A stretch of 12,630 nucleotides of DNA, taken from the NCBI GenBank assembly GCA_005883365.1, contig VAXA01000021.1, positions 1-12,630 of the forward strand, in the 5' to 3' direction. Below are positions 6,270-12,630 of this stretch, in pieces (position 1 is the first letter of the stretch; each line of letters opens with the position of its first letter). Made by a program: the position numbers and the translations under genes. Below the pieces are notes generated by a model, which was not told the origin of the DNA, searched no databases, and was given only the letters and a program-made list of their open reading frames with translations. The DNA comes from Actinomycetota bacterium. Its GTDB lineage: Bacteria > Actinomycetota > Thermoleophilia > Gaiellales > Gaiellaceae.

Positions 6270-7937
6270 GTGGCGACGACGACACCCTCCTCCCTCGAGA
6301 TCGCCCAGGAGGCGGAGCTTCGCCCGATCACCGAGATCGCGGCCGCGGCGAGGCTCGAGCCCGGCGAGCTCGACCCCTACGGCCGGTACAAGGCGAAGGT
6401 CTCGCTCTCGGTGCTCGACCGGCTCGCCGACCGGCCCGACGCGAAGCTCGTCTGCGTCACGGCCATCACCCCCACGAAGTTCGGGGAGGGCAAGACGACC
6501 ACGTCGGTCTCGCTCACTCAGGGCCTCGGCGCGATCGGCCGCAAGCCGGTGCTCTGCCTGCGCGAGGCGTCACTGGGGCCTGTGTTCGGGATCAAGGGGG
6601 GGGCCGCCGGCGCCGGCTACGCGCAGGTCGTGCCGATGGAGGACATGAACCTCCACTTCACGGGCGACATCCACGCGATCGGCGCCGCCAACAACCTGCT
6701 GGCGGCTCTGCTCGAGGCCCATCTGCTGCACGGCAACGCGCTCGGGATCGATCCGCTCTCGATTTCGTGGCGGCGCTGCGTCGACATCAACGACCGCGCC
6801 CTCCGCGACGTCGTGGCCGGGCTCGGCGGCCGGGCGAACGGCTACCCGCGCCAGACCGGCTTCGACATCACCGCAGCCTCCGAGGTGATGGCGATCGTCG
6901 CTGTCGCGCGCGACCTCCACGACCTCCGCGCACGGCTCGGCGCGATCACTGTCGGCTCGACATACGAGGGCGAGCCCGTCAACGCCGAGCAGCTGAAGGC
7001 GGCGGGGGCCATGACCGTCCTGCTGAAGGAGACGATCAAGCCGAACCTCGTGCAGACCCTCGAGGGCCAGCCCGCCTTCGTGCACTGCGGGCCGTTCGCG
7101 AACATCGCCCACGGCAACAACTCGCTCGTCGCCGACCGCATCGCGCTGAAGCTCGGGGACGTCGTCGTGACCGAGTCCGGCTTCGGTGCCGACATGGGCA
7201 TGGAGAAGTTCATGGACATCGTGTGCCGGGTCGGGAAACTCACGCCGAGCGCGGTCGTCCTCGTCGCGACGGTGAAGGCGCTCAAGCACCACGGCGGCGA
7301 CCCTGAGGGCGACGCGGAGGCGATCGCGGCGGGCTCGGCCAACATGATCCGCCACCTGGCGACGATCCGCGAATTCGGGCTGAACGCCGTGGTCGCCGTC
7401 AACCGCTTCCCCGCGGACACCGACGAGGAGATCGAGCAGATCCGCGAGATCGCGCTCGCGAACGGCGCCTTCGCGGCCGAGGCGAACGAGGCCGTGGTGA
7501 AGGGCGGCCAGGGCGCGGCAGCGCTCGCCGAGGCGGTCGTCGAGGCGACCGAGCAACCCTCGAGCTTCGCGCCGGTCTATCCGCTCGAGGACTCGATCGA
7601 ACGCAAGATCGAGGCGATCGTGACGCGCGTGTACGGCGGCGACGGGATTCTGCTGCAGCCCGCCGCGCGCAAGAAGATCGCGGAGTTCGAGCGCGCCGGC
7701 TTCGACAAGCTCCCCATCTGCATGGCGAAGACGCACCTCTCGCTCTCCCATGACCCGACCCTCGCGAACGCGCCGACCGGCTTCACCGTCACCGTGCGAG
7801 ACATCCGCGCGTACACCGGCGCCGGCTGGCTCGTCGCGCTCTGCGGAGACATGCAGACGATGCCTGGCTACGGACGCACCCCGGCCGCCCACGCGGTCGA
7901 CATCGACGAAGAGGGGAGGACGGTTGGCCTCTTCTAG
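6270..7937 (+). CDS. fhs: Formate-tetrahydrofolate ligase (10-formyl-THF synthetase)
   Basis: Cytosolic enzyme interconverting formate + ATP + THF and 10-formyl-THF + ADP + Pi. At 555 residues it is full length for the family. Seen: LEIAQEAELRPITEIA at the N-terminus; the ATP-binding loop TPTKFGEGKTTT (about 67-78); the signature GIKGGAAGAGYAQV (107-120); EDMNLHFTGDIHAIGAANN (about 124-142); GFDITAASEVMAI (about 197-209); and a C-terminal MPGYGRTPAAHAVDID. The GTG start at 6270 gives the expected N-terminus but lacks a strong ribosome site. It lies head to head with the gntR-dehydrogenase-ETF operon and leads the nucleotidyltransferase-phosphoesterase-permease unit. In this setting it plausibly handles C1 units released by demethylation, either making formyl-THF from formate or, in reverse, recovering ATP from formyl-THF. 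An eight-G run at 6596-6603 lies in the coding sequence but the frame is intact. Confidence 0.97.
   Translation: MATTTPSSLEIAQEAELRPITEIAAAARLEPGELDPYGRYKAKVSLSVLDRLADRPDAKLVCVTAITPTKFGEGKTTTSVSLTQGLGAIGRKPVLCLREASLGPVFGIKGGAAGAGYAQVVPMEDMNLHFTGDIHAIGAANNLLAALLEAHLLHGNALGIDPLSISWRRCVDINDRALRDVVAGLGGRANGYPRQTGFDITAASEVMAIVAVARDLHDLRARLGAITVGSTYEGEPVNAEQLKAAGAMTVLLKETIKPNLVQTLEGQPAFVHCGPFANIAHGNNSLVADRIALKLGDVVVTESGFGADMGMEKFMDIVCRVGKLTPSAVVLVATVKALKHHGGDPEGDAEAIAAGSANMIRHLATIREFGLNAVVAVNRFPADTDEEIEQIREIALANGAFAAEANEAVVKGGQGAAALAEAVVEATEQPSSFAPVYPLEDSIERKIEAIVTRVYGGDGILLQPAARKKIAEFERAGFDKLPICMAKTHLSLSHDPTLANAPTGFTVTVRDIRAYTGAGWLVALCGDMQTMPGYGRTPAAHAVDIDEEGRTVGLF
7911..7926 (+). promoter_or_regulatory. 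Ribosome binding site selecting a TTG start inside the end of fhs
   Basis: GAGGGGAGGA (7911-7920) lies just before TTG at 7924, within the last codons of fhs. It is the only purine-rich site near the N-terminus of the downstream nucleotidyltransferase, whose frame has no ATG or GTG close by. It therefore decides the TTG start and gives a 14-base overlap with fhs. Confidence 0.65.
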
Positions 7938-8667
7938 CGCGCAGCCTCTCTCGGACATCGTCACCGAGGGCCGCCGCGTCCTCGGCGCCGCGCGCGAAGC
8001 GGGCCTGACGGTCCGCCTGCTCGGTGGGGTCGCCGTCAACGTGCGGTCGCGCGGCCTCCCCCCGGCGCTGACTCGCGAGTACAAGGACCTCGACTTCGCG
8101 ACGGCCAAGAAGTCGTCCGGCGACCTGCAGAAGCTCCTGCGCGAGCTGGGCTACGAGCCGCACGTCACCTTCAACGCGATGAACGGCAAGGAGCGGCTCC
8201 TCTTCTACGACAACCCGAACGGGCGGCAGATGGACGTCTTCGTCAGCTCGTTCCGGATGTGCCACGAGATCCCGCTCGAGCAGCGGCTCGCGGTCGACGA
8301 GGACACGGTTCCGCTCGCGGAGCTGCTGCTGACGAAGCTCCAGATCATCGAGCTGAACGAGAAGGACGTGCGCGACACGGTGGCGGTCCTCCTCGAGCAC
8401 GAGGTGACGGAGGACGACACCGGCGTCAACGCGGCGCAGTTCGCTGCGCTCTGCTGCGAGGACTGGGGGCTCTGCCGCACGATCACGCAGAACCTCGCGA
8501 GCGTGCGCGGGCACCTCGGCGGATACGAGGTCGACCGCGACACGGTCGCGGCACGCCTCGACGCCCTCCTCGACCGCGTGGAAGGGACGCCCAAGTCTCG
8601 TTCCTGGAAGCTGCGGGCGAAGATCGGCGAGCGAAAACGCTGGTATCAGCTGCCGGAAGAGGTTTAG
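7924..8667 (+). CDS. MNT/AbiEii-fold nucleotidyltransferase-like protein
   Basis: Protein of 247 residues with the hallmarks of the DNA-polymerase-beta-type minimal nucleotidyltransferase fold. These are LLGGVAVNV (about 32-40, the GG turn), EYKDLDFA (about 52-59, paired Asp55 and Asp57 for metal binding) and RQMDVFV (about 101-107, third acidic residue Asp104). Then follow LLLTKLQIIELNEKDVRDTVALL-like residues (TKLQII about 137-142, EKDVRD about 146-151), as in AbiEii-type proteins. A charged C-terminal extension follows (about 220-247). The family transfers NMP to protein, tRNA or small molecules; some members are toxins, others resistance or housekeeping enzymes. No antitoxin gene is adjacent. 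The TTG start overlaps fhs by 14 bases and the stop lies 8 bases before the phosphoesterase gene, so it belongs to the fhs operon. Fold call good, substrate unknown. Confidence 0.72.
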   Translation: MASSSAQPLSDIVTEGRRVLGAAREAGLTVRLLGGVAVNVRSRGLPPALTREYKDLDFATAKKSSGDLQKLLRELGYEPHVTFNAMNGKERLLFYDNPNGRQMDVFVSSFRMCHEIPLEQRLAVDEDTVPLAELLLTKLQIIELNEKDVRDTVAVLLEHEVTEDDTGVNAAQFAALCCEDWGLCRTITQNLASVRGHLGGYEVDRDTVAARLDALLDRVEGTPKSRSWKLRAKIGERKRWYQLPEEV

Positions 8668-8675
8668 ATAGCCCC

Positions 8676-9617
8676 ATGCGCATCTTCTTCGCCACGGACG
8701 TCCACGGATCGGAGACCTGCTGGCGGAAGTTCCTCAACGCCGGCGCCCACTACGAGGCGGACGCGCTCATCCTCGGCGGCGACATGACCGGCAAGGCGCT
8801 CGTCCCCGTCATCCACGACGGCGGCGAGAACTGGCACGCGACCCTGCTCGAAAACCGCCAGGAGCTCGTGGGCGAGGATCAGGTGCGCGAGTTCGAGGAG
8901 GCGGTGATCCGACGCGGCTACTACCCGTTCCGGAGCAACCCCGAAGCGGTGCAGGCCCTGCACGAGAACGAGGCGCACTGGCACGGGCTGTTCGAGCAGA
9001 AGATGCTCGAGACGGTCAAGAAGTGGATGGACCTCGCCGACGAGCGCCTGGCGGGCACGGGGATCGCCTGTGTCGTCTGCCCGGGAAACGATGATCAGCT
9101 GGAAGTGGACGACGTCGTCCGCCAGGCGCAGCACGTCACCCTCGGCGAAGGGCGCATCGTCGATCTCGACGGCTTCCAGCTCGCCTCCACGGGTTGGGCG
9201 AACCGGACGCCGTGGAACACCTATCGCGAGGAGGACGAGCCCGACCTCGCGACGAGGATCGCGGCCGTGGTCGCACAGGTGACCACGCCTCGCGAGCGGA
9301 CGATCTTCAGCTTCCACTGCCCCCCGTATGGCACCGGGCTGGACGACGCGCCGGAGCTCACCGAGGACATGCGGCTGAAGGACGCGGGCCACTCGACCAA
9401 GCCGGTCGGCTCGACCGCCGTGCGGGAGGCGATCGAGAAGTTCGAGCCCGCGCTCGCTCTGCACGGGCACATCCACGAAGCGCGCGGCTCGGCGCGCCTC
9501 GGCAACACGCTGTGCATCAACCCGGGGAGCTCGTACGAGCAGGGTCAGCTGCTCGGGGCCGTCGTCGAGCTCGACGGCAAGAAGAAGATCAAGCGCTTCA
9601 TCCTCACCAGCGGTTAG
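8676..9617 (+). CDS. Calcineurin-like metallophosphoesterase
   Basis: Predicted soluble two-metal phosphoesterase of 313 residues. The ligand motifs occur in order: ATDVHGS (Asp8, His10), LGGDMTG (Asp36), CPGNDDQ (Asn138, with Asp139 where many family members have His or Glu), FSFHCPP (His214) and LHGHIHEARG (His265, His267), followed by the usual INPGSSYE. A roughly 100-residue stretch between the second and third motifs (about 40-130, rich in Glu and Trp) is longer than in small YfcE-type phosphodiesterases and may cap the active site. The ATG at 8676 follows the nucleotidyltransferase stop by 8 bases, so coupling is likely; the ribosome site is weak (AGAGG, 13 bases away). Substrate unknown: nucleotide, phosphodiester or a modified macromolecule. 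It ends exactly at the ribosome site of the permease gene. Confidence 0.88.
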   Translation: MRIFFATDVHGSETCWRKFLNAGAHYEADALILGGDMTGKALVPVIHDGGENWHATLLENRQELVGEDQVREFEEAVIRRGYYPFRSNPEAVQALHENEAHWHGLFEQKMLETVKKWMDLADERLAGTGIACVVCPGNDDQLEVDDVVRQAQHVTLGEGRIVDLDGFQLASTGWANRTPWNTYREEDEPDLATRIAAVVAQVTTPRERTIFSFHCPPYGTGLDDAPELTEDMRLKDAGHSTKPVGSTAVREAIEKFEPALALHGHIHEARGSARLGNTLCINPGSSYEQGQLLGAVVELDGKKKIKRFILTSG

Positions 9618-9622
9618 GAGGG
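9616..9622 (+). promoter_or_regulatory. Strong ribosome binding site of the permease, overlapping upstream stop
   Basis: AGGAGGG lies six bases before ATG 9629-9631 and shares bases with the TAG stop of the phosphoesterase. It is the best Shine-Dalgarno match in the window. It fixes the start of the permease, since the reading frame itself stays open much further upstream. Confidence 0.8.
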
Positions 9623-9628
9623 CAACGC

Positions 9629-11242
9629 ATGGCAACGATGGCAGGCGCGGTCCCGGAGGACCAGGGCCTCTTCGTCCGGAAGGCGACCGGACTGGTCAAG
9701 GGCTGGTCGGTCTGGGACGCCTTCATCTACTCGGCGATCTCGATCAACTTCGTCACGCTCGGTCTCTATGCGTTCTCGTACGCGAACTTCATCCCGCGGG
9801 GCAGCCTGTTCTGGGCGGTTGTCCTCTCGGGCGCGTACCTCGTGTTCCAGGCGATCACCTATGCGTCGCTGATCGCGGCGATGCCGCGCGCCGGCGGCGA
9901 CTACGTCTGGATCAGCCGCACGCTCGGCGGCGGCATCGGCTTCGTGCTGGCCGCCTGCGGGTGGTGGTTCATCCTCTGGCACTGGGTCCCGATCTACGCG
10001 AACATCCTCAACATCATGGTGCTGAGCCCGCTGTCGGCCATCGTCGGCTGGAATCGGGGGATCACCTGGTGGACGGGACAGGACGGCGTCTTCACGTCCT
10101 CGCTGATCGTGGCCGTGCTGGCCTCGGTGCTCGTCGCTCTCGGCATCCGCATGTACGCCCGCTTCCAGAAGCTCTGCTTCTACGGCGGCGTCCTAGGGCT
10201 GGCGATCATGCTGATCCTGCTGATCGCGCACTCGAAGGGCGGCTTCCAGTCGGCCTTCAACACCGAGTCGCACAAGCTGTACGGGACGAGCGGCGACGCG
10301 TACAGCGCCACCGCGAAGGCGGGCGGGTCGGGGAGCTTCGCCGGCCTCGGGTCGTTCCACTTCGACCAGATCATCCTGCTCATCCCGTTCATCTTCTTCT
10401 TCAACCTGTGGTCGAACTGGGGCGCGACGCTGTACGGCGAGGTTCGCGGCGCCTCGGACTTCCGGAAGAACATCTACGCGATGGGCGGTGCGCTGCTCGC
10501 GACCACGGCGGTCGCCGCGATCTTCCTCGGGCTGTTCGCGCACACGTTCGGCTGGAACTGGTACCAGTCGGCGAACGCGGCGTACTGGGGCGGCACGGGG
10601 CCGCTCGGCGTGTTCCCGTATCCGGGGATGCTCGTCGCCTTCTTCACGGGCAGTTCGGCGCTCCAGTTCATCATCGTCGGCCTGCTGAGCCTGTGGTTCT
10701 TCGGCTGGGTGGGGACGGTGTTCCTCTCGTCGACGCGGGTCGTGTTCGCGGCGGCGTTCGATCGCGTCCTGCCGGAGGTTGCGGCGAAGGTCGGGCGCAA
10801 CGGCGTGCCGTGGGTCGCGCTCGCGCTGATGCTGCTGCCGTCGATCCCGATCTCGTACTTCTACGCGTACGACTCAAGCTTCACGCACTGGACGTTCGAC
10901 GCGACGCTCGTGATCGCGATCACGTTCCTCGGCTCGGCGGTGTCCGCGGCGATCTTCCCGTGGCGGCGGCCCGACATCTACAACGCGTCGCCGATAGCGA
11001 AGTACAAGGTCGCAGGCATCCCGCTGATCACGTTCGCGGCGACGCTCTTCACGGCGATCCTCGTGTTCGCGCTCGTGAAGTGGTTCCAGGACTCCGTCTA
11101 CGGCGTCAATCTGCGCAGCTCCGAGTACTACATGGCGGCGCTGTACGGCGCAGCCATCGCGATCTACGTCGCGTCGAAGCTGTACCGGCGCTCGCAGGGG
11201 ATGGACCTGGGGATGGTCTACGGCGAGATACCCGCGGAATAG
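9629..11242 (+). CDS. APC-superfamily amino acid permease
   Basis: Inner-membrane secondary transporter of 537 residues with about 12 hydrophobic helices. The first region GWSVWDAFIYSAISINFVTL (about 25-44) and LIAAMPRAGGDYVWISRTLG (about 81-100) are characteristic of amino acid-polyamine-organocation permeases. Further helices lie at about 105-130, 155-173, 183-200, 246-262, 283-305, 331-352, 353-372, 394-412, 425-444, 463-482 and 498-516. A hydrophilic loop at about 201-240 is Gly/Ser-rich. A strong AGGAGGG site precedes the ATG. It is last in the fhs operon and is followed 12 bases later by a terminator hairpin. Because it is flanked by two N-methyl-amino-acid dehydrogenase genes, it may import their substrate or a related amino acid. 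It is not of the BCCT or ABC betaine-transporter type, which argues against, but does not exclude, glycine betaine itself. Confidence 0.9.
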   Translation: MATMAGAVPEDQGLFVRKATGLVKGWSVWDAFIYSAISINFVTLGLYAFSYANFIPRGSLFWAVVLSGAYLVFQAITYASLIAAMPRAGGDYVWISRTLGGGIGFVLAACGWWFILWHWVPIYANILNIMVLSPLSAIVGWNRGITWWTGQDGVFTSSLIVAVLASVLVALGIRMYARFQKLCFYGGVLGLAIMLILLIAHSKGGFQSAFNTESHKLYGTSGDAYSATAKAGGSGSFAGLGSFHFDQIILLIPFIFFFNLWSNWGATLYGEVRGASDFRKNIYAMGGALLATTAVAAIFLGLFAHTFGWNWYQSANAAYWGGTGPLGVFPYPGMLVAFFTGSSALQFIIVGLLSLWFFGWVGTVFLSSTRVVFAAAFDRVLPEVAAKVGRNGVPWVALALMLLPSIPISYFYAYDSSFTHWTFDATLVIAITFLGSAVSAAIFPWRRPDIYNASPIAKYKVAGIPLITFAATLFTAILVFALVKWFQDSVYGVNLRSSEYYMAALYGAAIAIYVASKLYRRSQGMDLGMVYGEIPAE

Positions 11243-11254
11243 CGGGAGTCGTTC

Positions 11255-11278
11255 GAGGGGCGGCGCGAGCCGCCCCTC
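11255..11278 (+). terminator. Strong hairpin terminator in the convergent intergenic region
   Basis: A perfect 10-bp stem, GAGGGGCGGC paired with GCCGCCCCTC, closes on the GNRA-type tetraloop GCGA. It begins 12 bases after the permease stop. The T-tract is poor (TCATTT), as is common in GC-rich bacteria. The permease and the second dehydrogenase converge here, so the structure may end transcripts from both strands. The remaining bases to 11330 hold nothing else that can be supported. Confidence 0.75.
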
Positions 11279-11330
11279 TCATTTGAGGAGGTCGCTCGTG
11301 TGCTATCACGGCCACCTGCGACCACCTGCT

Positions 11331-12630
11331 TCACGCGCGCACGCGCTCGCCCTTCGGGTCGTACAGAGGATCGGCGCGCACCTCGCCTCCGACCCAGTCA
11401 CCGAAGATGTCGATCGCGACCTTGGCGCCCGGCTCGGCGTGCGCGAGCGGGACGTACGCGTACGCGATGCTCGCCTCGACGGCGTAGCCGTAGCCGCCGC
11501 TCGTAACCCGGCCGACGATCTCGTCGCCGCTCCGCACCGGCTCGGAGCCGAGCGCGACCGCACGCGGATCGTCGAGGACGACACAGACCAGCTTCTGCCG
11601 CGGCTCGGCACGCTCGAGCGCTTCACGACCGATGAAGTCGCCCTTGTCCATCTTTACGGCGAAGCCGAGGCCCGCCTCGAACGGCGTCGTCTCGGCGGTG
11701 AGATCGCTCGCCCAGGCGCGATAGCCCTTCTCGAGCCGTAGCGACTCGATCGCGCGGTAGCCGCCGGGTGTGACGCCGTCTGCACGAAGGCTGTCCCACA
11801 ACGCGGCGCCGTACTCGGCCGGGCAGTAGAGCTCCCAGCCGAGCTCGCCGACGTACGTCACCCGGGACGCGATGCACGGCACGCTGCCGACCGTGACCTC
11901 GCGCGCCGTCATGTACGGATGGTCGAAGCCGGCGACTTCGCGCGCCTGCGGGCCCCACAGGCAGAGGCACGCGTACTCCGACGTGACGTCGTTGACGTAG
12001 ACCGAGCCGTCGCGCGGCCTGTTGCGCTCGAGCCACGCACGGTCGTGCGTTCCGAACGCCGTGCCGGTGACGAGCAGGAAGCGGTCCTCCGCCCGCCGCA
12101 GGACAGAAAGGTCGGCCTCGATTCCGCCGCGGTGGTTGAGGAGTTGGGTGTACACGACCGTGCCGACCGGCCGGTCGATCCGGTTGGCGCAAAGCCGCTC
12201 GAGGAACGCGAGCGCGCCCGGGCCGAGCACCTCCAGCTTCGAGAACGACGACTGGTCGAAGAGGGCTACCGCCTCTCGGGCCGCGCGGGCCTCGACCTCG
12301 ATCGCAGGTGACCAGTTCTCGCCGGCCCAGCCGCGCGGGCGCAGCGATTCGTCGCCGTGCGCCGCGTTCGACTCGTACCAGTTGACCCGCTCCCAGCCGC
12401 CCTTCTCCCCAAAGGACGCGTCCAGCGCGATATGCCGCTGATATACCGGCGATACACGTAGTGGGCGTCCGGCCTTCTTCTCCTCGCCCGGGTACTTGAT
12501 GTCGTAGTACTGGGACAGAGCCTCGTACGTGCGAGCGAGCGTGTACCCGCGGCTGCGGTACTGGCGGCCGAACCGGCGCCAGTCGAGCGGCCATACGTCC
12601 CACTCGGGACGGCCGTCCACGATCCACTCG
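11331..12630 (-). CDS. Second dimethylglycine dehydrogenase/oxidase-like GcvT-fusion enzyme, 5' end cut by window
   Basis: The C-terminal 432 residues of a second FAD/GcvT-fusion dehydrogenase; the frame runs open through the right edge, so the FAD domain lies outside. It starts in EWIVDGRPEWDVWPLDWRRF, the usual end of the FAD part, then RPLRVSPVY (linker), GGWERVNWYESN, the GcvT domain (about 100-335 of the visible part) and the GcvT-C barrel, ending in DPLYDPKGERVRA. Folate-domain hallmarks are intact: GGIEADLSV (Asp173, equivalent to the folate-side Asp of dimethylglycine oxidase), YVGELGWELY, SLRLEKGYRAW and PFEAGLGFAVKMDKGDFIG. It is therefore closer to classical dimethylglycine oxidase/dehydrogenase than the 818-residue paralogue in this window. 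It converges on the permease operon and ends in TGA at 11331-11333. Reaction inferred: oxidative N-demethylation with transfer of the C1 unit to THF. Confidence 0.92.
   Translation of the reverse strand, partial: EWIVDGRPEWDVWPLDWRRFGRQYRSRGYTLARTYEALSQYYDIKYPGEEKKAGRPLRVSPVYQRHIALDASFGEKGGWERVNWYESNAAHGDESLRPRGWAGENWSPAIEVEARAAREAVALFDQSSFSKLEVLGPGALAFLERLCANRIDRPVGTVVYTQLLNHRGGIEADLSVLRRAEDRFLLVTGTAFGTHDRAWLERNRPRDGSVYVNDVTSEYACLCLWGPQAREVAGFDHPYMTAREVTVGSVPCIASRVTYVGELGWELYCPAEYGAALWDSLRADGVTPGGYRAIESLRLEKGYRAWASDLTAETTPFEAGLGFAVKMDKGDFIGREALERAEPRQKLVCVVLDDPRAVALGSEPVRSGDEIVGRVTSGGYGYAVEASIAYAYVPLAHAEPGAKVAIDIFGDWVGGEVRADPLYDPKGERVRA

Noticed and set aside
6570..8108. 512-codon minus-strand open frame across fhs
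   Set aside because: Low-complexity Arg/Asp/Val composition typical of antisense frames in GC-rich genes; fhs itself is unmistakable on the plus strand.
7924..8667. Nucleotidyltransferase as the toxin of a type IV toxin-antitoxin or phage-defence pair
   Set aside because: No AbiEi-like antitoxin or HEPN partner is adjacent; its neighbours are fhs and a phosphoesterase. The fold resemblance alone does not support a defence call.
9194..9628. Upstream extension of the permease frame to a 682-codon protein
   Set aside because: It overlaps the phosphoesterase in another frame and is Arg/Gly-rich. A strong AGGAGGG site marks ATG 9629 as the true start.
9961..11286. 441-codon plus-strand open frame inside the permease
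   Set aside because: Arg/His/Val-rich shadow frame; the in-register permease frame has well-formed membrane helices.
11283..11741. GAGGAGG followed by GTG 11298 on the plus strand, as if a gene started after the terminator
   Set aside because: The frame is antisense to the conserved C-terminal GcvT barrel of the second dehydrogenase and its product shows no recognisable motif. It is probably a chance ribosome-site match.

Overview
The window is GC-rich DNA, densely coding on both strands, with many GTG starts and one TTG start. Its regulator appears to be translated from a leaderless transcript. Together with a fused membrane Fe-S ETF reductase (EtfD type) and dimethylglycine-oxidase-like GcvT-fusion dehydrogenases, this suggests a high-GC actinobacterium, possibly of the Thermoleophilia/Rubrobacteria kind. 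That placement is inference from gene style, not from a marker gene.

Layout. A minus-strand operon runs leftwards from 6203 to the left edge. It encodes a GntR/FCD regulator, an 818-residue FAD dehydrogenase fused to a GcvT (folate) module, EtfB, EtfA, and a membrane-bound Fe-S ETF:quinone oxidoreductase (EtfD-like, cut by the window edge). The first three junctions are all 4-base GTGA start/stop overlaps. A 66-bp AT-containing divergent promoter region with a perfect 9-1-9 palindrome separates this operon from a plus-strand operon. The plus-strand operon encodes formate-tetrahydrofolate ligase (fhs), a MNT/AbiEii-fold nucleotidyltransferase, a calcineurin-like metallophosphoesterase and a 12-TM APC-family amino acid permease. 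It ends in a strong 10-bp GNRA-loop hairpin. Converging on it from the right edge is the C-terminal half of a second, more canonical dimethylglycine dehydrogenase/oxidase-like GcvT-fusion enzyme.

How the genes fit together (inference). The permease imports an amino-acid-like N-methylated compound. The FAD/GcvT dehydrogenases oxidatively demethylate it. Electrons pass through ETF (EtfBA) to the membrane EtfD and on to quinone. The methyl carbon enters tetrahydrofolate as methylene-THF, and Fhs links the formyl-THF pool to formate and ATP. The GntR protein is the likely local switch for both divergent units. The true substrate cannot be read from the sequence. The nucleotidyltransferase and phosphoesterase in the middle of the transport/C1 operon have no obvious metabolic role. 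They are the least explained part of the window. No RNA genes, insertion sequences, CRISPR arrays or long non-coding stretches were seen; the longest gap without a gene is 88 bp.
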